DNA of 18,333 bases. Origin: JBEINZ01 sp040377825. Lineage in GTDB: Bacteria; Pseudomonadota; Alphaproteobacteria; Rhizobiales; Ancalomicrobiaceae. The notes beneath the pieces were generated by a model. It was not told the DNA's origin. It did no database searches and saw only the letters and a program-made list of their open reading frames with translations. The stretch spans positions 1 through 18,333 of the forward strand of contig JBEINZ010000031.1 in the NCBI GenBank assembly GCA_040377825.1. Direction: 5' to 3'. Positions 1 to 8,584 of the stretch are shown here, piece by piece; positions within the stretch are counted from its first letter, which is position 1, and every line of letters starts with the position of its first letter. The translations under genes and the position numbers were made by a program.

Positions 1-1878
1 GACGCCAATCTGCCGCCCTCCCACGCCTATTGCGCCTTCTATCTATGGTTGCGCGAAGCCCGGGCTTTCGACGCCATGATTCACTGCGGAACCCATGGCA
101 CGCTGGAATGGCTGCCCGGCAAGGCGGTTGCTCTAAGTGAAGCTTGCGCGCCCGAAGTTCTGCTCGGCGCCACGCCGCTGATCTATCCCTTCATCGTCAA
201 CAATCCCGGCGAGGCCGGACAGGCCAGACGGCGGCTTGGCGCGCTCACACTCGGCCACATGACGCCGCCCCTCGTGACTTCGGCGAGCCACGGCGCGGCG
301 GGTGAGATTGAGGCGCTGCTCGACGAATATGCAGCCGCGCAGGGCCTTGATCCACCTCGCGCCCGCCGCCTCGCCGACGCCATCGTAGCGCGCGCTCGGG
401 AAACCGGGCTTTTGGCCGAGAGCGGCTTCGACGAGACCATGGCCCCGGCGGACGCGCTCGCGCGGATCGATGATTGGCTCTGCGACATCAAGGACCTACG
501 CATCGGCGACGGGCTGCATGTGCTTGGTCGATCGCCGACGGGTAAGGCGCGGGAAGACACCGTGGCCATGCTGAGCGGAGCGACCGGTTCTGAGGCCCAG
601 CACATCGAAGCTTTGCTCGAAGTGTCCGCGAAATCGGAGATCGACAACCTCCTCGCCGCGCTCGACGGACGCTTCATACCCGCCGGTCCGGCCGGCGCGC
701 CGTTGCGCGGGCGACTCGATGTTTTGCCGACCGGGCGCAATCTAACGGCCGCCGATCCGCGCGCCATCCCGACCCAAACCGCCTGGGAACTCGGCCGACG
801 CACCGCCGCCGAGGTCATGACGCGCCATGCCCAGGACCATGGTGAATGGCCGAGGCAAATCATAATCGATCTCTGGGGCTCGGCAACCATGCGCACCGGC
901 GGCGACGACCTCGCCCAGGCTCTCGCGCTCATGGGCGCAAAGCCCGTCTGGGACGCGGCGTCGGGCCGCGTGAACGGCTATGAGATCGTGCCCCAATCCC
1001 GGCTCGATCGGCCGCGTGTTGACGTGACCTTGCGCGTCTCAGGCCTGTTTCGGGATATCTTCCCCACCCAGATCGCGCTTTTCGATGAAGCGTCCCGCGC
1101 GGTCGCCGCGCTCGACGAGGACGACGACATCAACCCGTTGGCGGCCGAACGTCGCGCCGGCAAGTCCGAGATCGGCCAGCCGCGCATCTTCGGCACCGCC
1201 CCGGGAACCTACGGTGCTGGCTTGACCGACGGACTGAACGACAGGTCCCTCGCCGACCGCGACGCGCTCGGCCGCGCCTATCTGGCCGCGAGCAGCCATG
1301 CCTATGGCGTCGGCGCGGAAGGCATCGCGGCGCCCGAGGCCTTCGCAGCGCGCGTTGCCGGAGCGGACGCTTTCGTGCATGTGCAGGATATCGACGGCCA
1401 GGACGTGCTGGATTCCGCCCCATACGCCGAGCACGAAGGCGGCTTCGCGGCGGCGGCGGCGATGCTCGGGTCGAAGCCCGCGCTTTACCATGGCGATTCA
1501 AGCCGCGGCGGTGCTGCAAAAATACGAACACTCGCCGAGGAGATCGCTCGCGTCGTGCGGGGCCGGGCGACCAACCCGCGCTGGATCGCCGGCCAAATGC
1601 GCCACGGCCATCGCGGCGCGGCCGAAATCGCGGAAACGGTCGGCAACCTCTTCGCCTTTGCGGCGACGACCACGGCCGTCAGCAGCAGGCAGTTCGATTT
1701 GGTCTACGACGCCACTCTTGGCGACGAACACGTGCGCGATTTCATGATCGAAGCAAACCCGGATGCCGCCCGCGCGACCGCCCTTACGTTCGCCGAGGCC
1801 GCTCGGCGCGGGTTTTGGGAAAGCCGTCGCAACTCAACGACTGCCGCGCTCGCGCAACTATGCGGAGCGGCGGCATGA
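1..1878 (+). CDS. cobN: Cobaltochelatase large subunit CobN (C-terminal half, truncated by window start)
   Basis: CobN is the large, porphyrin-binding subunit of the ATP-dependent CobNST complex, which inserts cobalt into hydrogenobyrinic acid a,c-diamide in the aerobic B12 pathway. The frame is open from base 1, so the gene enters from the left. The window holds 625 residues, about half of a usual CobN (roughly 1,270 residues). Family-typical stretches include HCGTHGTLEWLPGK, soon followed by YPFIVNNPGEAGQARRR. Later come a GRNL segment, GSATMRTGGDD, and a C-terminal part with NPRWIAGQMRHGHRGAAEIA and FDLVYDATLGDEHVRDFM. The Mg-chelatase subunit BchH/ChlH is homologous, but the cobG-cobB neighbourhood fixes the cobalt assignment. 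The stop TGA overlaps the cobG start in ATGA at 1875-1878. The small subunits CobS and CobT are not in this window. Confidence 0.96.
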   Translation, partial: DANLPPSHAYCAFYLWLREARAFDAMIHCGTHGTLEWLPGKAVALSEACAPEVLLGATPLIYPFIVNNPGEAGQARRRLGALTLGHMTPPLVTSASHGAAGEIEALLDEYAAAQGLDPPRARRLADAIVARARETGLLAESGFDETMAPADALARIDDWLCDIKDLRIGDGLHVLGRSPTGKAREDTVAMLSGATGSEAQHIEALLEVSAKSEIDNLLAALDGRFIPAGPAGAPLRGRLDVLPTGRNLTAADPRAIPTQTAWELGRRTAAEVMTRHAQDHGEWPRQIIIDLWGSATMRTGGDDLAQALALMGAKPVWDAASGRVNGYEIVPQSRLDRPRVDVTLRVSGLFRDIFPTQIALFDEASRAVAALDEDDDINPLAAERRAGKSEIGQPRIFGTAPGTYGAGLTDGLNDRSLADRDALGRAYLAASSHAYGVGAEGIAAPEAFAARVAGADAFVHVQDIDGQDVLDSAPYAEHEGGFAAAAAMLGSKPALYHGDSSRGGAAKIRTLAEEIARVVRGRATNPRWIAGQMRHGHRGAAEIAETVGNLFAFAATTTAVSSRQFDLVYDATLGDEHVRDFMIEANPDAARATALTFAEAARRGFWESRRNSTTAALAQLCGAAA

Positions 1879-3179
1879 ACGGGGTTGCCTTGCCAAGGAC
1901 GCCGTCTGTGAAAGGCTGGTGCCCTGGGGCGCTCAGCCCAATGGCGACCGGCGACGGACTGCTGGTACGGCTCAAGCTTCGCGCCGGCAGGCTGAGCGCG
2001 TCGGAGGCTCGGCAAATTGCCGCGCTTTCCCAGAGTCACGGCAACGGGCATCTCGATTTGACCCAGCGCGCAAACCTGCAGCTGCGCGGCGTCACGGCGC
2101 AAACCTATCCAAGCCTCATTCAGCGCCTTTCGGTTCTGGGTCTCGTCGATTCCGACCCAAGGATAGAGGCGACCCGCAACATCGTGACGAGCCCGCTTTC
2201 CGACCACGATCCCGCCGCGCCGATCGATGGCATGATGCTCGCGGCAGACCTTGAGGCGGTGCTCGGACGCGATCCATTGCTTAGCGCATTGCCGGCAAAA
2301 TTCGGCTTCCTGATCGACGACGGCGCAAGCCTGCCGCTTGACGATATCGACGCGGACATCCGTCTTGTCGGCAACGCGGATCAAAGCGGCTCCCGCGTTT
2401 CGATCTTGCTTGGCGCAGATGCGGCGTCGGCGATTGTCGTTGGGTACACGAAGATAGAGTCAGCCGCGAACGCCGCTGCGGCATTAGCAAGGCAGTTTAT
2501 CCGGCTCAAGCACCCGGAGGAACGGCGGATGCGAGACCTCGTCACGCGGATCGGGGCGCCGGCGATTGCTCGAGCGGCGGGCCTGGAAGCCATCGCCGAG
2601 GTACCGGCTTTACCTGGCGTTCGACAAGCCCAACGGCCGCCCATCGGACTTTTTTCGACTGACGCGGCGGTTCACGCGCTCGTCGGGGCCCCATTCGGCC
2701 GGCTTGAGGCCAAGGATCTTGCCACCCTTGGCGACGCTGCAAGTCGTCACGGCGCGGGTGAAATTCGGATCACGCCTTGGCGCGCGGTCCTCATCCCAGC
2801 CCTTCGCGATCCCGAAGCGGCGCTTGCCACGCTGGCGGCCGCCGGCCTGATCGTCGATCCCGCAGACCCCCGCCGCGCGGTGGTCGCCTGTACAGGCGCG
2901 CCGGGTTGCGCGAGCGCAACGGTATCAACACTGGATGTCGCGGCTGAACTCGTTGCGACTTTCAGCAAACGCATCAACTCGGATGGGGACATAGTCCAAC
3001 TGCATGTGTCCGGATGCGCAAAAGGCTGCGCGCGGTCGGCGCGAAGCCCGTTCACGCTGGTCGGCAGGGACGGTCTCTTCGACATGATCCGCGATGGCCG
3101 AACCGGCGACGAACCCTTCGCGACCGGCCTTGCTATCACTGAGGCACGCGCGATCCTCGCCAAGGAAGTCCGCGCATGA
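1875..3179 (+). CDS. cobG: Precorrin-3B synthase CobG
   Basis: CobG is the oxygen-using monooxygenase that hydroxylates C-20 of precorrin-3A and forms the gamma-lactone of precorrin-3B, so it marks the aerobic B12 route. The protein is 434 residues and belongs to the nitrite/sulfite reductase ferredoxin-like superfamily. Near the N-terminus is KGWCPGAL, then GDGLLVRLKLRAGRLS and the DLTQRANLQLRG segment typical of the family. Four cysteines for the Fe-S cluster are visible: C339 and C345 (CTGAPGC) and C381 and C385 (CAKGC). The start at 1875 is chosen because it forms an ATGA overlap with cobN, has GGAG seven bases upstream, and puts KGWCPG at the usual distance. In-frame ATGs at 1815 and 1860 lie inside cobN. 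The gene ends in ATGA with cobH. Confidence 0.95.
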   Translation: MNGVALPRTPSVKGWCPGALSPMATGDGLLVRLKLRAGRLSASEARQIAALSQSHGNGHLDLTQRANLQLRGVTAQTYPSLIQRLSVLGLVDSDPRIEATRNIVTSPLSDHDPAAPIDGMMLAADLEAVLGRDPLLSALPAKFGFLIDDGASLPLDDIDADIRLVGNADQSGSRVSILLGADAASAIVVGYTKIESAANAAAALARQFIRLKHPEERRMRDLVTRIGAPAIARAAGLEAIAEVPALPGVRQAQRPPIGLFSTDAAVHALVGAPFGRLEAKDLATLGDAASRHGAGEIRITPWRAVLIPALRDPEAALATLAAAGLIVDPADPRRAVVACTGAPGCASATVSTLDVAAELVATFSKRINSDGDIVQLHVSGCAKGCARSARSPFTLVGRDGLFDMIRDGRTGDEPFATGLAITEARAILAKEVRA

Positions 3180-3808
3180 GCGACCGCCTGACCTATATCC
3201 GCGAGGGCAACCGCATCTATGAACGCTCATTCGCGATCATCCGCGCGGAAGCCGATCTGGCCCGGTTCACGCCGGAAGAAGAACCCGTTGCCGTCCGCAT
3301 CATCCATGCCTGTGGAATGGTGGAGGCGGCGGCCGACATCGTGTTTCAGCCAGGCGCCGTCAACGCCGCCCGGGCGGCGCTTCAGGCCGGCGCGCCGATC
3401 CTGTGCGACGCCAAGATGGTCGCCAACGGGGTGACGCGCGCGCGGCTTCCCGACAGCAATCAGGTCCTTTGCACCCTCGACGATCCGCGCGTGCCGGCGC
3501 TTGCCGCCGCGATCGGCAACACGCGGACGGCCGGCGCCATGGAACTCTGGCGCGACCTGATGCCGGGATCGGTCGTGGCGATCGGCAACGCGCCGACGGC
3601 ACTTTTCCGTTTGTTGGAACTGCTCGACGAGGGCGTCGCCCCGCCAGCCGCCGTTATCGGCATGCCCGTTGGGTTCGTTGGAGCAGCGGAGTCCAAGGAG
3701 GCGTTGGCGGTCGATGGTCGGGTTCCCTGGATGATCGTGCGTGGACGCAAGGGCGGCAGCGCCATGGCGGCGGCGACGGTCAACGCCTTGGCGAGTACCC
3801 GCGAATGA
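3176..3808 (+). CDS. cobH: Precorrin-8X methylmutase CobH
   Basis: CobH moves the methyl group from C-11 to C-12 of precorrin-8X, giving hydrogenobyrinic acid. The 210-residue length matches the family. H44, in RIIHACGM, aligns by eye with the catalytic histidine known in this family (His43 in the Pseudomonas denitrificans enzyme). Other family stretches are YERSFAIIRAEADL, LCDAKMVANGV, NTRTAGAMELW, AIGNAPTALF and IGMPVGFVGAAESKEAL. The start overlaps the cobG stop in ATGA (3176-3179) and the stop overlaps the cobI start in ATGA (3805-3808), so translation is probably coupled on both sides. Confidence 0.97.
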   Translation: MSDRLTYIREGNRIYERSFAIIRAEADLARFTPEEEPVAVRIIHACGMVEAAADIVFQPGAVNAARAALQAGAPILCDAKMVANGVTRARLPDSNQVLCTLDDPRVPALAAAIGNTRTAGAMELWRDLMPGSVVAIGNAPTALFRLLELLDEGVAPPAAVIGMPVGFVGAAESKEALAVDGRVPWMIVRGRKGGSAMAAATVNALASTRE

Positions 3809-4605
3809 CGATCCTCGAGCGGCCCAACGATGTGCAAGACACCGATCTGTCGACGGCACGCGCGCCAGCGGCGGTGACGGCCGGGATCTTGACCGGTGTC
3901 GGCCTCGGCCCGGGCGATCCGGAGCTTTTGACGGTCAAGGCCGTCCGCCAAATCGAGGCGGCAGGGTGCCTCGCTTATTTCGCGAAGAAGGGCCGGCGCG
4001 GCCATGCCCGAACGATCGCGGATCCCTGGATCAAGCCGGGTGTCGCCGAGTTGCCGCTTGTCTATCCGCTGACAACGGAAGTGCATTTTTCCGATGGTCG
4101 ATACATCGCCGAACTCGGCGCTTTCTACGATAGGGCCGCCGAAAACATCGCCGAAAAGCTAGGCGCCGGCATCGACGTGGCGCTCCTCTGCGAGGGGGAT
4201 CCACTGTTTTACGGCTCGTTCATGCATATATTTATCCGGCTAAAAGATCGTTGCCGGATCGCCGTCGTACCTGGAGTGAGCGGCATGTCCGGCTGTTGGA
4301 CTGCGGCGCGCGAGCCGATCACCTGGGGCGACGATATCCTTACAGTCTTGCCCGGCACATTGCCCGAAGCCGTCCTCGTCGCGCGTTTGAAAGACTGCGA
4401 CGCGGCCGTGATCATGAAATTGGGCACGAATTTTCCAAAGGTGCGCCGCGCCCTCGGCGCCGCCGGGTTCCTGGACCGCGCGGTCTATGTCGAGCGCGGG
4501 ACGATGGCGGGGGAACGGATCGAGCGTCTCGCGGACAAGATCGGCGACGATACGGCACCCTATTTCTCATTGATTTTCGTGCCCGGTCAGGGGCGACGTC
4601 CATGA
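3805..4605 (+). CDS. cobI: Precorrin-2 C-20 methyltransferase CobI
   Basis: CobI uses S-adenosylmethionine to methylate C-20 of precorrin-2, making precorrin-3A. The 266-residue protein has the tetrapyrrole methylase fold. The SAM-binding GVGLGPGDPELL lies at residues 31-42, and the second motif CEGDPLFYGSFMHIF starts at C129. VVPGVSGMSGCW and AVIMKLGTNFPKVR follow, as in CobI/CbiL. About 28 residues precede the core domain; this is a little long, but the ATG at 3805 is supported by the 4-base overlap with cobH. The same frame is open much further upstream, but only as an out-of-frame reading of cobH. The gene ends in ATGA with cobJ. Confidence 0.96.
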   Translation: MTILERPNDVQDTDLSTARAPAAVTAGILTGVGLGPGDPELLTVKAVRQIEAAGCLAYFAKKGRRGHARTIADPWIKPGVAELPLVYPLTTEVHFSDGRYIAELGAFYDRAAENIAEKLGAGIDVALLCEGDPLFYGSFMHIFIRLKDRCRIAVVPGVSGMSGCWTAAREPITWGDDILTVLPGTLPEAVLVARLKDCDAAVIMKLGTNFPKVRRALGAAGFLDRAVYVERGTMAGERIERLADKIGDDTAPYFSLIFVPGQGRRP

Positions 4606-5390
4606 CCAGCAGCCTAAAGCTAGGCCGCCTTCGTGTCGTGGGGCTGGGTCCTGGGCCGACGCATTGGCTGACAGCGGAAGCCGCCGACGCTCTGGCAACA
4701 GTGAACGATGTCGTCGGATATCTCCCCTATGTCGAACGCGTTCTGGAACGACCCGGTCTCGTCCGCCACGCCTCCGACAACCGCGTCGAGCTCGAGCGCG
4801 CTCGCTTGGCGCTGACGCTCGCCGCGTCCGGGCGCGACGTCGCGGTCGTCTCGGGCGGCGACCCGGGAATTTTTGCGATGGCCGCCGCGGTCTACGAGGC
4901 GATCGAAACGGGCGATCCGACCTGGGCCACGCTCGATGTCTCGATCCTGCCGGGCGTTAGCGCGATGCAAGCGGCGGCCGCCCGGCTCGGCGCACCGCTC
5001 GGTCACGACTTCTGCGCGATCTCGCTATCCGACAATTTGAAGCCGTGGGCCATCGTTGCCAAGCGCCTCAATGCCGCTGCCGAAGCCGATTTTGTTATCG
5101 CTCTCTACAACCCCGCCTCCAAGGCGCGGCCCGAGCGCATTCATGATGCCTTCGCTTTGCTTCGAGGGCTGAAGGGAGGGTCAACGATCGTCGCCTTCGC
5201 GCGCGCGATCGGCCGGCAAGACGAGCAAATCGTAATCACCACACTCGCCGAGGCCGACCCAAGCATCGCCGACATGGCGACGTTGGTTTTGATTGGATCG
5301 AGCGAAACCCGCGCCTTGCGGAACGGGAAGCTCTTGACGCCGCGCGGCTACAGCCGGCCGGTGCCCGAACCCCTTGAGGCGGCGCCGTGA
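4602..5390 (+). CDS. cobJ: Precorrin-3B C-17 methyltransferase CobJ
   Basis: CobJ methylates C-17 of precorrin-3B and drives ring contraction, giving precorrin-4. The protein has 262 residues. It shows the SAM motif VVGLGPG (residues 12-18), the second glycine-rich motif SGGDPGIFAMA (from S84), ILPGVSAMQAAAARLGAPLG, and the family-typical LYNPASKARPERI and LLTPRGYSR at the C-terminus. CobJ and the anaerobic enzyme CbiH are close homologues; the adjacent cobG favours the aerobic version. The start overlaps the cobI stop. The last 43 bases (5348-5390) are also the end of cobK on the opposite strand. Confidence 0.96.
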   Translation: MTSSLKLGRLRVVGLGPGPTHWLTAEAADALATVNDVVGYLPYVERVLERPGLVRHASDNRVELERARLALTLAASGRDVAVVSGGDPGIFAMAAAVYEAIETGDPTWATLDVSILPGVSAMQAAAARLGAPLGHDFCAISLSDNLKPWAIVAKRLNAAAEADFVIALYNPASKARPERIHDAFALLRGLKGGSTIVAFARAIGRQDEQIVITTLAEADPSIADMATLVLIGSSETRALRNGKLLTPRGYSRPVPEPLEAAP

Positions 5391-6127
5391 GCCTCGATCC
5401 ACGCCATGACCGCTTCGAGATCGTCGAGCAACGGGACATCCGGCCGGGCCGGTCGGTGAACCATGACGACCTCGATCCCAAGCACCCGCGCTGCCTCGAT
5501 CTTCGGATAGGTCGACGCGCCGCCGGCATTCTTGGTCACGATAAGATCGATCCACTCATGTTGCAGCAAGGCGATTTCCGCAGCGATATCGAAGGGTCCG
5601 CGATCGAGGATCAAGCGATGATTGGTGGGCATGTCCTCGTCCGGCGGCGGATCGATCGCTCGCATGATGTAGTCATGATCCGGCGCGGCCTTGAAATGCG
5701 CGATGCCCAGGCGCCCGATCGTGAGCAGAACCCGGCGGCGAGGCTTGGTCGCAAGCGCCGCGGCCGCCGCCGCGACGTCCGATACCTCCAGCCAGCGGTC
5801 GCCCTGACGCTGCATCCACGGCGCTCGGGAGTATGCGACCAGCGGAACCTTGGCGCGCAGCGCCGCTTCGGCCGCGCTGAACGACATGCGGGCGGCGAAA
5901 GGATGGGTGGCGTCGACCAAAAGGTCGATACCCTCGCGGACCAGATAGGCCGCAAGACCTTCCACGCCACCAAAACCGCCGATCCTAGTGGGCAAGGCCT
6001 GCGGTGCAGGGCTCCGCGTACGGCCGGCGAGCGACAAGACCGCCTCGATATCGGCACGGTCGGCAAGACGCCGGGCCAACAAGCCGGCCTCCGTCGTGCC
6101 GCCGAGGATCAGGATCTTGAGGGGCAT
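5348..6127 (-). CDS. cobK: Precorrin-6A reductase CobK
   Basis: CobK reduces precorrin-6A to precorrin-6B with NADPH. The 259-residue protein begins with the nucleotide-binding ILILGGTTEAG (residues 5-15). It carries the conserved VDATHPFAARMS (residues 71-82) and, near the C-terminus, VTKNAGGASTYPKIEAA. The minus-strand start at 6127 has AAGGAAG just upstream. Only 26 bases separate it from the divergent cobL start. Its last 13 codons plus stop lie antisense to the end of cobJ. They encode a tail rich in Gly, Ser and Arg that is probably a result of the overlap rather than a functional domain. Confidence 0.95.
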   Translation of the reverse strand: MPLKILILGGTTEAGLLARRLADRADIEAVLSLAGRTRSPAPQALPTRIGGFGGVEGLAAYLVREGIDLLVDATHPFAARMSFSAAEAALRAKVPLVAYSRAPWMQRQGDRWLEVSDVAAAAAALATKPRRRVLLTIGRLGIAHFKAAPDHDYIMRAIDPPPDEDMPTNHRLILDRGPFDIAAEIALLQHEWIDLIVTKNAGGASTYPKIEAARVLGIEVVMVHRPARPDVPLLDDLEAVMAWIEAHGAASRGSGTGRL

Positions 6128-6153
6128 CGCTTCCTTTCCGCTTGGGGGAGCCG
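6128..6153. promoter_or_regulatory. Divergent cobK/cobL gap holding two ribosome binding sites
   Basis: This 26-base gap separates the divergent starts of cobK (minus, 6127) and cobL (plus, 6154). On the plus strand GGGGGAG at 6144-6150 precedes the cobL ATG. On the minus strand GGAAAGGAAG (6139 down to 6130) precedes the cobK ATG. The two sites use most of the gap, so no complete promoter fits in it. Transcription of either gene must start inside the other gene or read through from further away. Confidence 0.7.
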
Positions 6154-7368
6154 ATGAGCGATCTCACCCGCTGGCTTGCGATCGTCGGGATCGGCGAAGA
6201 CGGGCTCGACGGCCTTACTCCTGCCGCGCGTCGGCTTATCACGCAAGCCGAGTTGTTGGTCGGCGGCCACCGCCATCTCGGCTTGGTCGGTGATCGGCCG
6301 GGAGAAAAGCTTGCATGGCCTTCGCCAATGCAGGAGGCTTTTCCCGCCATCCTCGCCCGACGCGGGCGGCCTGTTACCGTGCTCGCGAGCGGGGATCCGT
6401 TCCTATATGGCGTGGGCTCGGTGCTCGCTCGACATGTCGACCCCGGCGAGATCGTTTCCATCCCTGCCCCGTCCGCCTTCTCGCTTGCCGCATCACGCCT
6501 CGGCTGGGCATTGCAGGATACGGCCTGCCTGTCGCTGCATGGGCGTGCCTTCGAGCGGATCCTGCCGCATCTTGCCGATCGCGCGCGCCTTCTGGTGCTG
6601 TCCTGGGACGAAACGACGCCAGCACGGCTCGCCGAATTCCTTAAGCAACGCGGCCTCGGGCGGTCTCGGCTCGTGGTCCTGCAAGTGATGGGCGGTGCAC
6701 GGGAGCGCATCATCGACACGATCGCGTCCACGTTCGGCAACCCGGTTGTCGACACGTTGAACACCGTCGCGATCGAGGTCGTCGCCGATCCCGGCGCCCG
6801 GCTGCTCCCGCGTTCCGCCGGCCTGCCGGACGAATGGTTTGAGCATGACGGGCAGATCACCAAGCGGGAGATCCGCGCCTTGAGCCTTGCCGCGCTCGCC
6901 CCGAAAAAAGGGCAACGGCTGTGGGACGTCGGCGCGGGATCGGGATCGGTCGGGATCGAGTGGATGCTTGCCGACCCAAGCTTACAGGCCATCGCGATCG
7001 AACGCAGTCACAAACGCATTGGGCGTATCGCGGTCAATGCCGCCGCCCTCGGCGTTCCCGGCCTTCAGATCGTGGAGGGTGAAGCCCCGGCCGCGCTCGC
7101 CGATCTAGCGCGCCCCGACGCGATCTTCATCGGCGGCGGAACATCGAACCCCGCGCTTGTCGATGCGTGTCTTGCCGCGCTCCCGCCGGATGGCCGGCTT
7201 GTGGCAAATGCCGTGACAATCGAAGGCCAAGCCGAACTCGCGCGTCGCGTGTCGATCCATGGCGGGCGGCTGATACAGATCCAAATTTCAAACGCCGAAC
7301 CGGTCGGCCGCTTCACCGCGTGGCGCCCCGCGATGCCGGTCGTGCAGTGGAGCCTTGAAAAGCCATGA
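6154..7368 (+). CDS. cobL: Precorrin-6B C-5,15-methyltransferase (decarboxylating) CobL
   Basis: CobL methylates C-5 and C-15 of precorrin-6B and decarboxylates the ring C acetate, giving precorrin-8X. The 404-residue protein is the two-domain form. An N-terminal CbiE-like half (about residues 1-205) has IVGIGEDG near residue 10 and LASGDPFLYGVGS. A C-terminal CbiT-like half (about 215-404) has ITKREIRAL and the class I SAM motif LWDVGAGSGSVGIEW from residue 256, followed by AIFIGGG. The ATG at 6154 is preferred over an in-frame TTG at 6142 because GGGGGAG lies directly before it. The stop forms ATGA with the cobE start. Confidence 0.96.
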   Translation: MSDLTRWLAIVGIGEDGLDGLTPAARRLITQAELLVGGHRHLGLVGDRPGEKLAWPSPMQEAFPAILARRGRPVTVLASGDPFLYGVGSVLARHVDPGEIVSIPAPSAFSLAASRLGWALQDTACLSLHGRAFERILPHLADRARLLVLSWDETTPARLAEFLKQRGLGRSRLVVLQVMGGARERIIDTIASTFGNPVVDTLNTVAIEVVADPGARLLPRSAGLPDEWFEHDGQITKREIRALSLAALAPKKGQRLWDVGAGSGSVGIEWMLADPSLQAIAIERSHKRIGRIAVNAAALGVPGLQIVEGEAPAALADLARPDAIFIGGGTSNPALVDACLAALPPDGRLVANAVTIEGQAELARRVSIHGGRLIQIQISNAEPVGRFTAWRPAMPVVQWSLEKP

Positions 7369-7811
7369 CCCCGCGCCCGCCCCCCATCGCGATCGGCCTC
7401 GGCTGCCGCTCGGGCGTCCCGGGCGACGCGGTCGTGCATATTGTGCGCGCGGCACTCGACCGGCTCGGCCTTGATCCCGCGATGCTCGCCCATGGCGCCG
7501 GGCTTCTGTGCACGAGCGTGGAAAAGCAATCAGAGCCGGGACTGGTCGAGGCGGCGGTCGGTCTCGGTCTGCCGCTGGTTCTGCTGCCGAAGTCGGCGCT
7601 CGCCGCGGTTTCCGATGCGGTCGAGACTCGGTCGGACCGGGTCGTGGCGCTTTTCGGCTTGCCAGGGATCGCCGAAACAGCCGCGCTTGCCGGCGCCGGC
7701 CCAGGCGCTCGCCTTGTTCTGCCGCGTATCGCGGAAGCCGGCGTCACCTGCGCGGTTGCGACCGCACGCGCGGACTTCGCGGAGCGCGCCATGCTCGGAG
7801 GCAAGCCATGA
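7365..7811 (+). CDS. cobE: CobE, CbiG C-terminal-domain-like cobalamin biosynthesis protein
   Basis: The 148-residue protein matches the C-terminal domain of CbiG, which in aerobic clusters is the stand-alone protein CobE. Visible marks are AIGLGCRSGVPGDAV at residues 9-23, TSVEKQSEPGLVEAA at about 50-64, a central LPLVLLPKSAL, and GLPGIAETAALAGAG before a C-terminal LPRIAEAGVTCAVA. CbiG opens the lactone and releases the two-carbon C-20 fragment in the anaerobic route. The exact role of CobE is not settled as far as I know. It is fused by ATGA overlaps to cobL on the left and cobM on the right, in a cluster where CobF is not seen (see findings). Confidence 0.88.
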   Translation: MTPRPPPIAIGLGCRSGVPGDAVVHIVRAALDRLGLDPAMLAHGAGLLCTSVEKQSEPGLVEAAVGLGLPLVLLPKSALAAVSDAVETRSDRVVALFGLPGIAETAALAGAGPGARLVLPRIAEAGVTCAVATARADFAERAMLGGKP

Positions 7812-8584
7812 CCGTGCATTTCATCGGCGCAGGCCCCGGCGCTCCCGATCTCATAACCGTGCGCGGCCGCGATCTGATCACCCGCACGCCGGTTTGCCTT
7901 TTCGCCGGCTCGCTGATCCCGCGCGAGCTGTTGGCCTATTGCCCGCCGGGCGCCCGCATCATCGACACCGCACCGCTCTCGCTCGGCGAAATCGAGGCCG
8001 AGTTCGTTCGCGCGCATGAGGCAGGAAACGATGTGGCGCGGCTGCATTCAGGCGATCTGTCGGTCTGGAGCGCCATGGGCGAGCAATTGCGGCGTCTGGA
8101 CCGGCTCGGCATTCCCTATACGGTTACACCCGGCGTTCCGGCCTTCGCTGCCGCCGCAGCCGCGCTCGGCCGCGAATTGACGCTGCCGGAGGTCGCCCAG
8201 TCCGTCATCCTCACGCGAACGACGGGCCGCGCCTCGGCCATGCCGCAAGCCGAAAAGCTCGGCGCCTTCGCCGCGACGGGCGCGACGCTCGCCGTACATT
8301 TGTCGATCCATGTCTTGGACCGTGTGGTGGCCGAACTTCTCCCCCACTACGGACCGGAATGCCCTGTCGCCGTCGTCTATCGCGCCTCGTGGCCGGATGA
8401 ACGCATCGTTCGCTCAACACTCGGCACAATCGAGGCAATCGTCTCAGCGTCGCCGATTGAGCGCACCGCGTTGATTCTCGTCGGCCGCACGCTGGAGAAC
8501 GCGGATTTTCGTGAAAGCGCGCTCTACGATCCGGATTATCAACGTCGCTTCCGCGATCGGCCATCAGTGGAGGATAGGTCCTGA
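7808..8584 (+). CDS. cobM: Precorrin-4 C-11 methyltransferase CobM
   Basis: CobM methylates C-11 of precorrin-4 with SAM, producing precorrin-5. The 258-residue protein has FIGAGPGAPDLITVRG at the N-terminus, CLFAGSLIP, the second SAM motif LHSGDLSVWSA (H80 to D83 region), and TPGVPAFAAAAAALG. LPEVAQSVILTRTTGR and the family-typical C-terminal LYDPDYQRRFR follow. The ATG at 7808 overlaps the cobE stop. The last 46 bases (8539-8584) are antisense to the end of cbiD, and here the conserved C-terminal motif of CobM is partly inside the overlap. Confidence 0.96.
   Translation: MTVHFIGAGPGAPDLITVRGRDLITRTPVCLFAGSLIPRELLAYCPPGARIIDTAPLSLGEIEAEFVRAHEAGNDVARLHSGDLSVWSAMGEQLRRLDRLGIPYTVTPGVPAFAAAAAALGRELTLPEVAQSVILTRTTGRASAMPQAEKLGAFAATGATLAVHLSIHVLDRVVAELLPHYGPECPVAVVYRASWPDERIVRSTLGTIEAIVSASPIERTALILVGRTLENADFRESALYDPDYQRRFRDRPSVEDRS

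Noticed and set aside
183..932. Minus-strand open frame of 249 codons inside cobN
   Set aside because: The translation is Ser/Arg/Ala-rich with no family features, and the cobN reading is conserved throughout the same region.
5391..6153. cobK as a sign of insertion by a mobile element into the plus-strand operon
   Set aside because: There are no terminal repeats, target duplications or transposase remnants, and cobK belongs to the same pathway, so its orientation looks like normal cluster architecture.
5387..6157. Plus-strand open frame of 256 codons beginning with GTG that overlaps the cobJ stop as GTGA
   Set aside because: It mimics a coupled gene but is the complement of cobK, whose NADPH motif and DATHPFAARMS motif are clear. 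The translation is rich in Arg and Asp with no recognisable domain.
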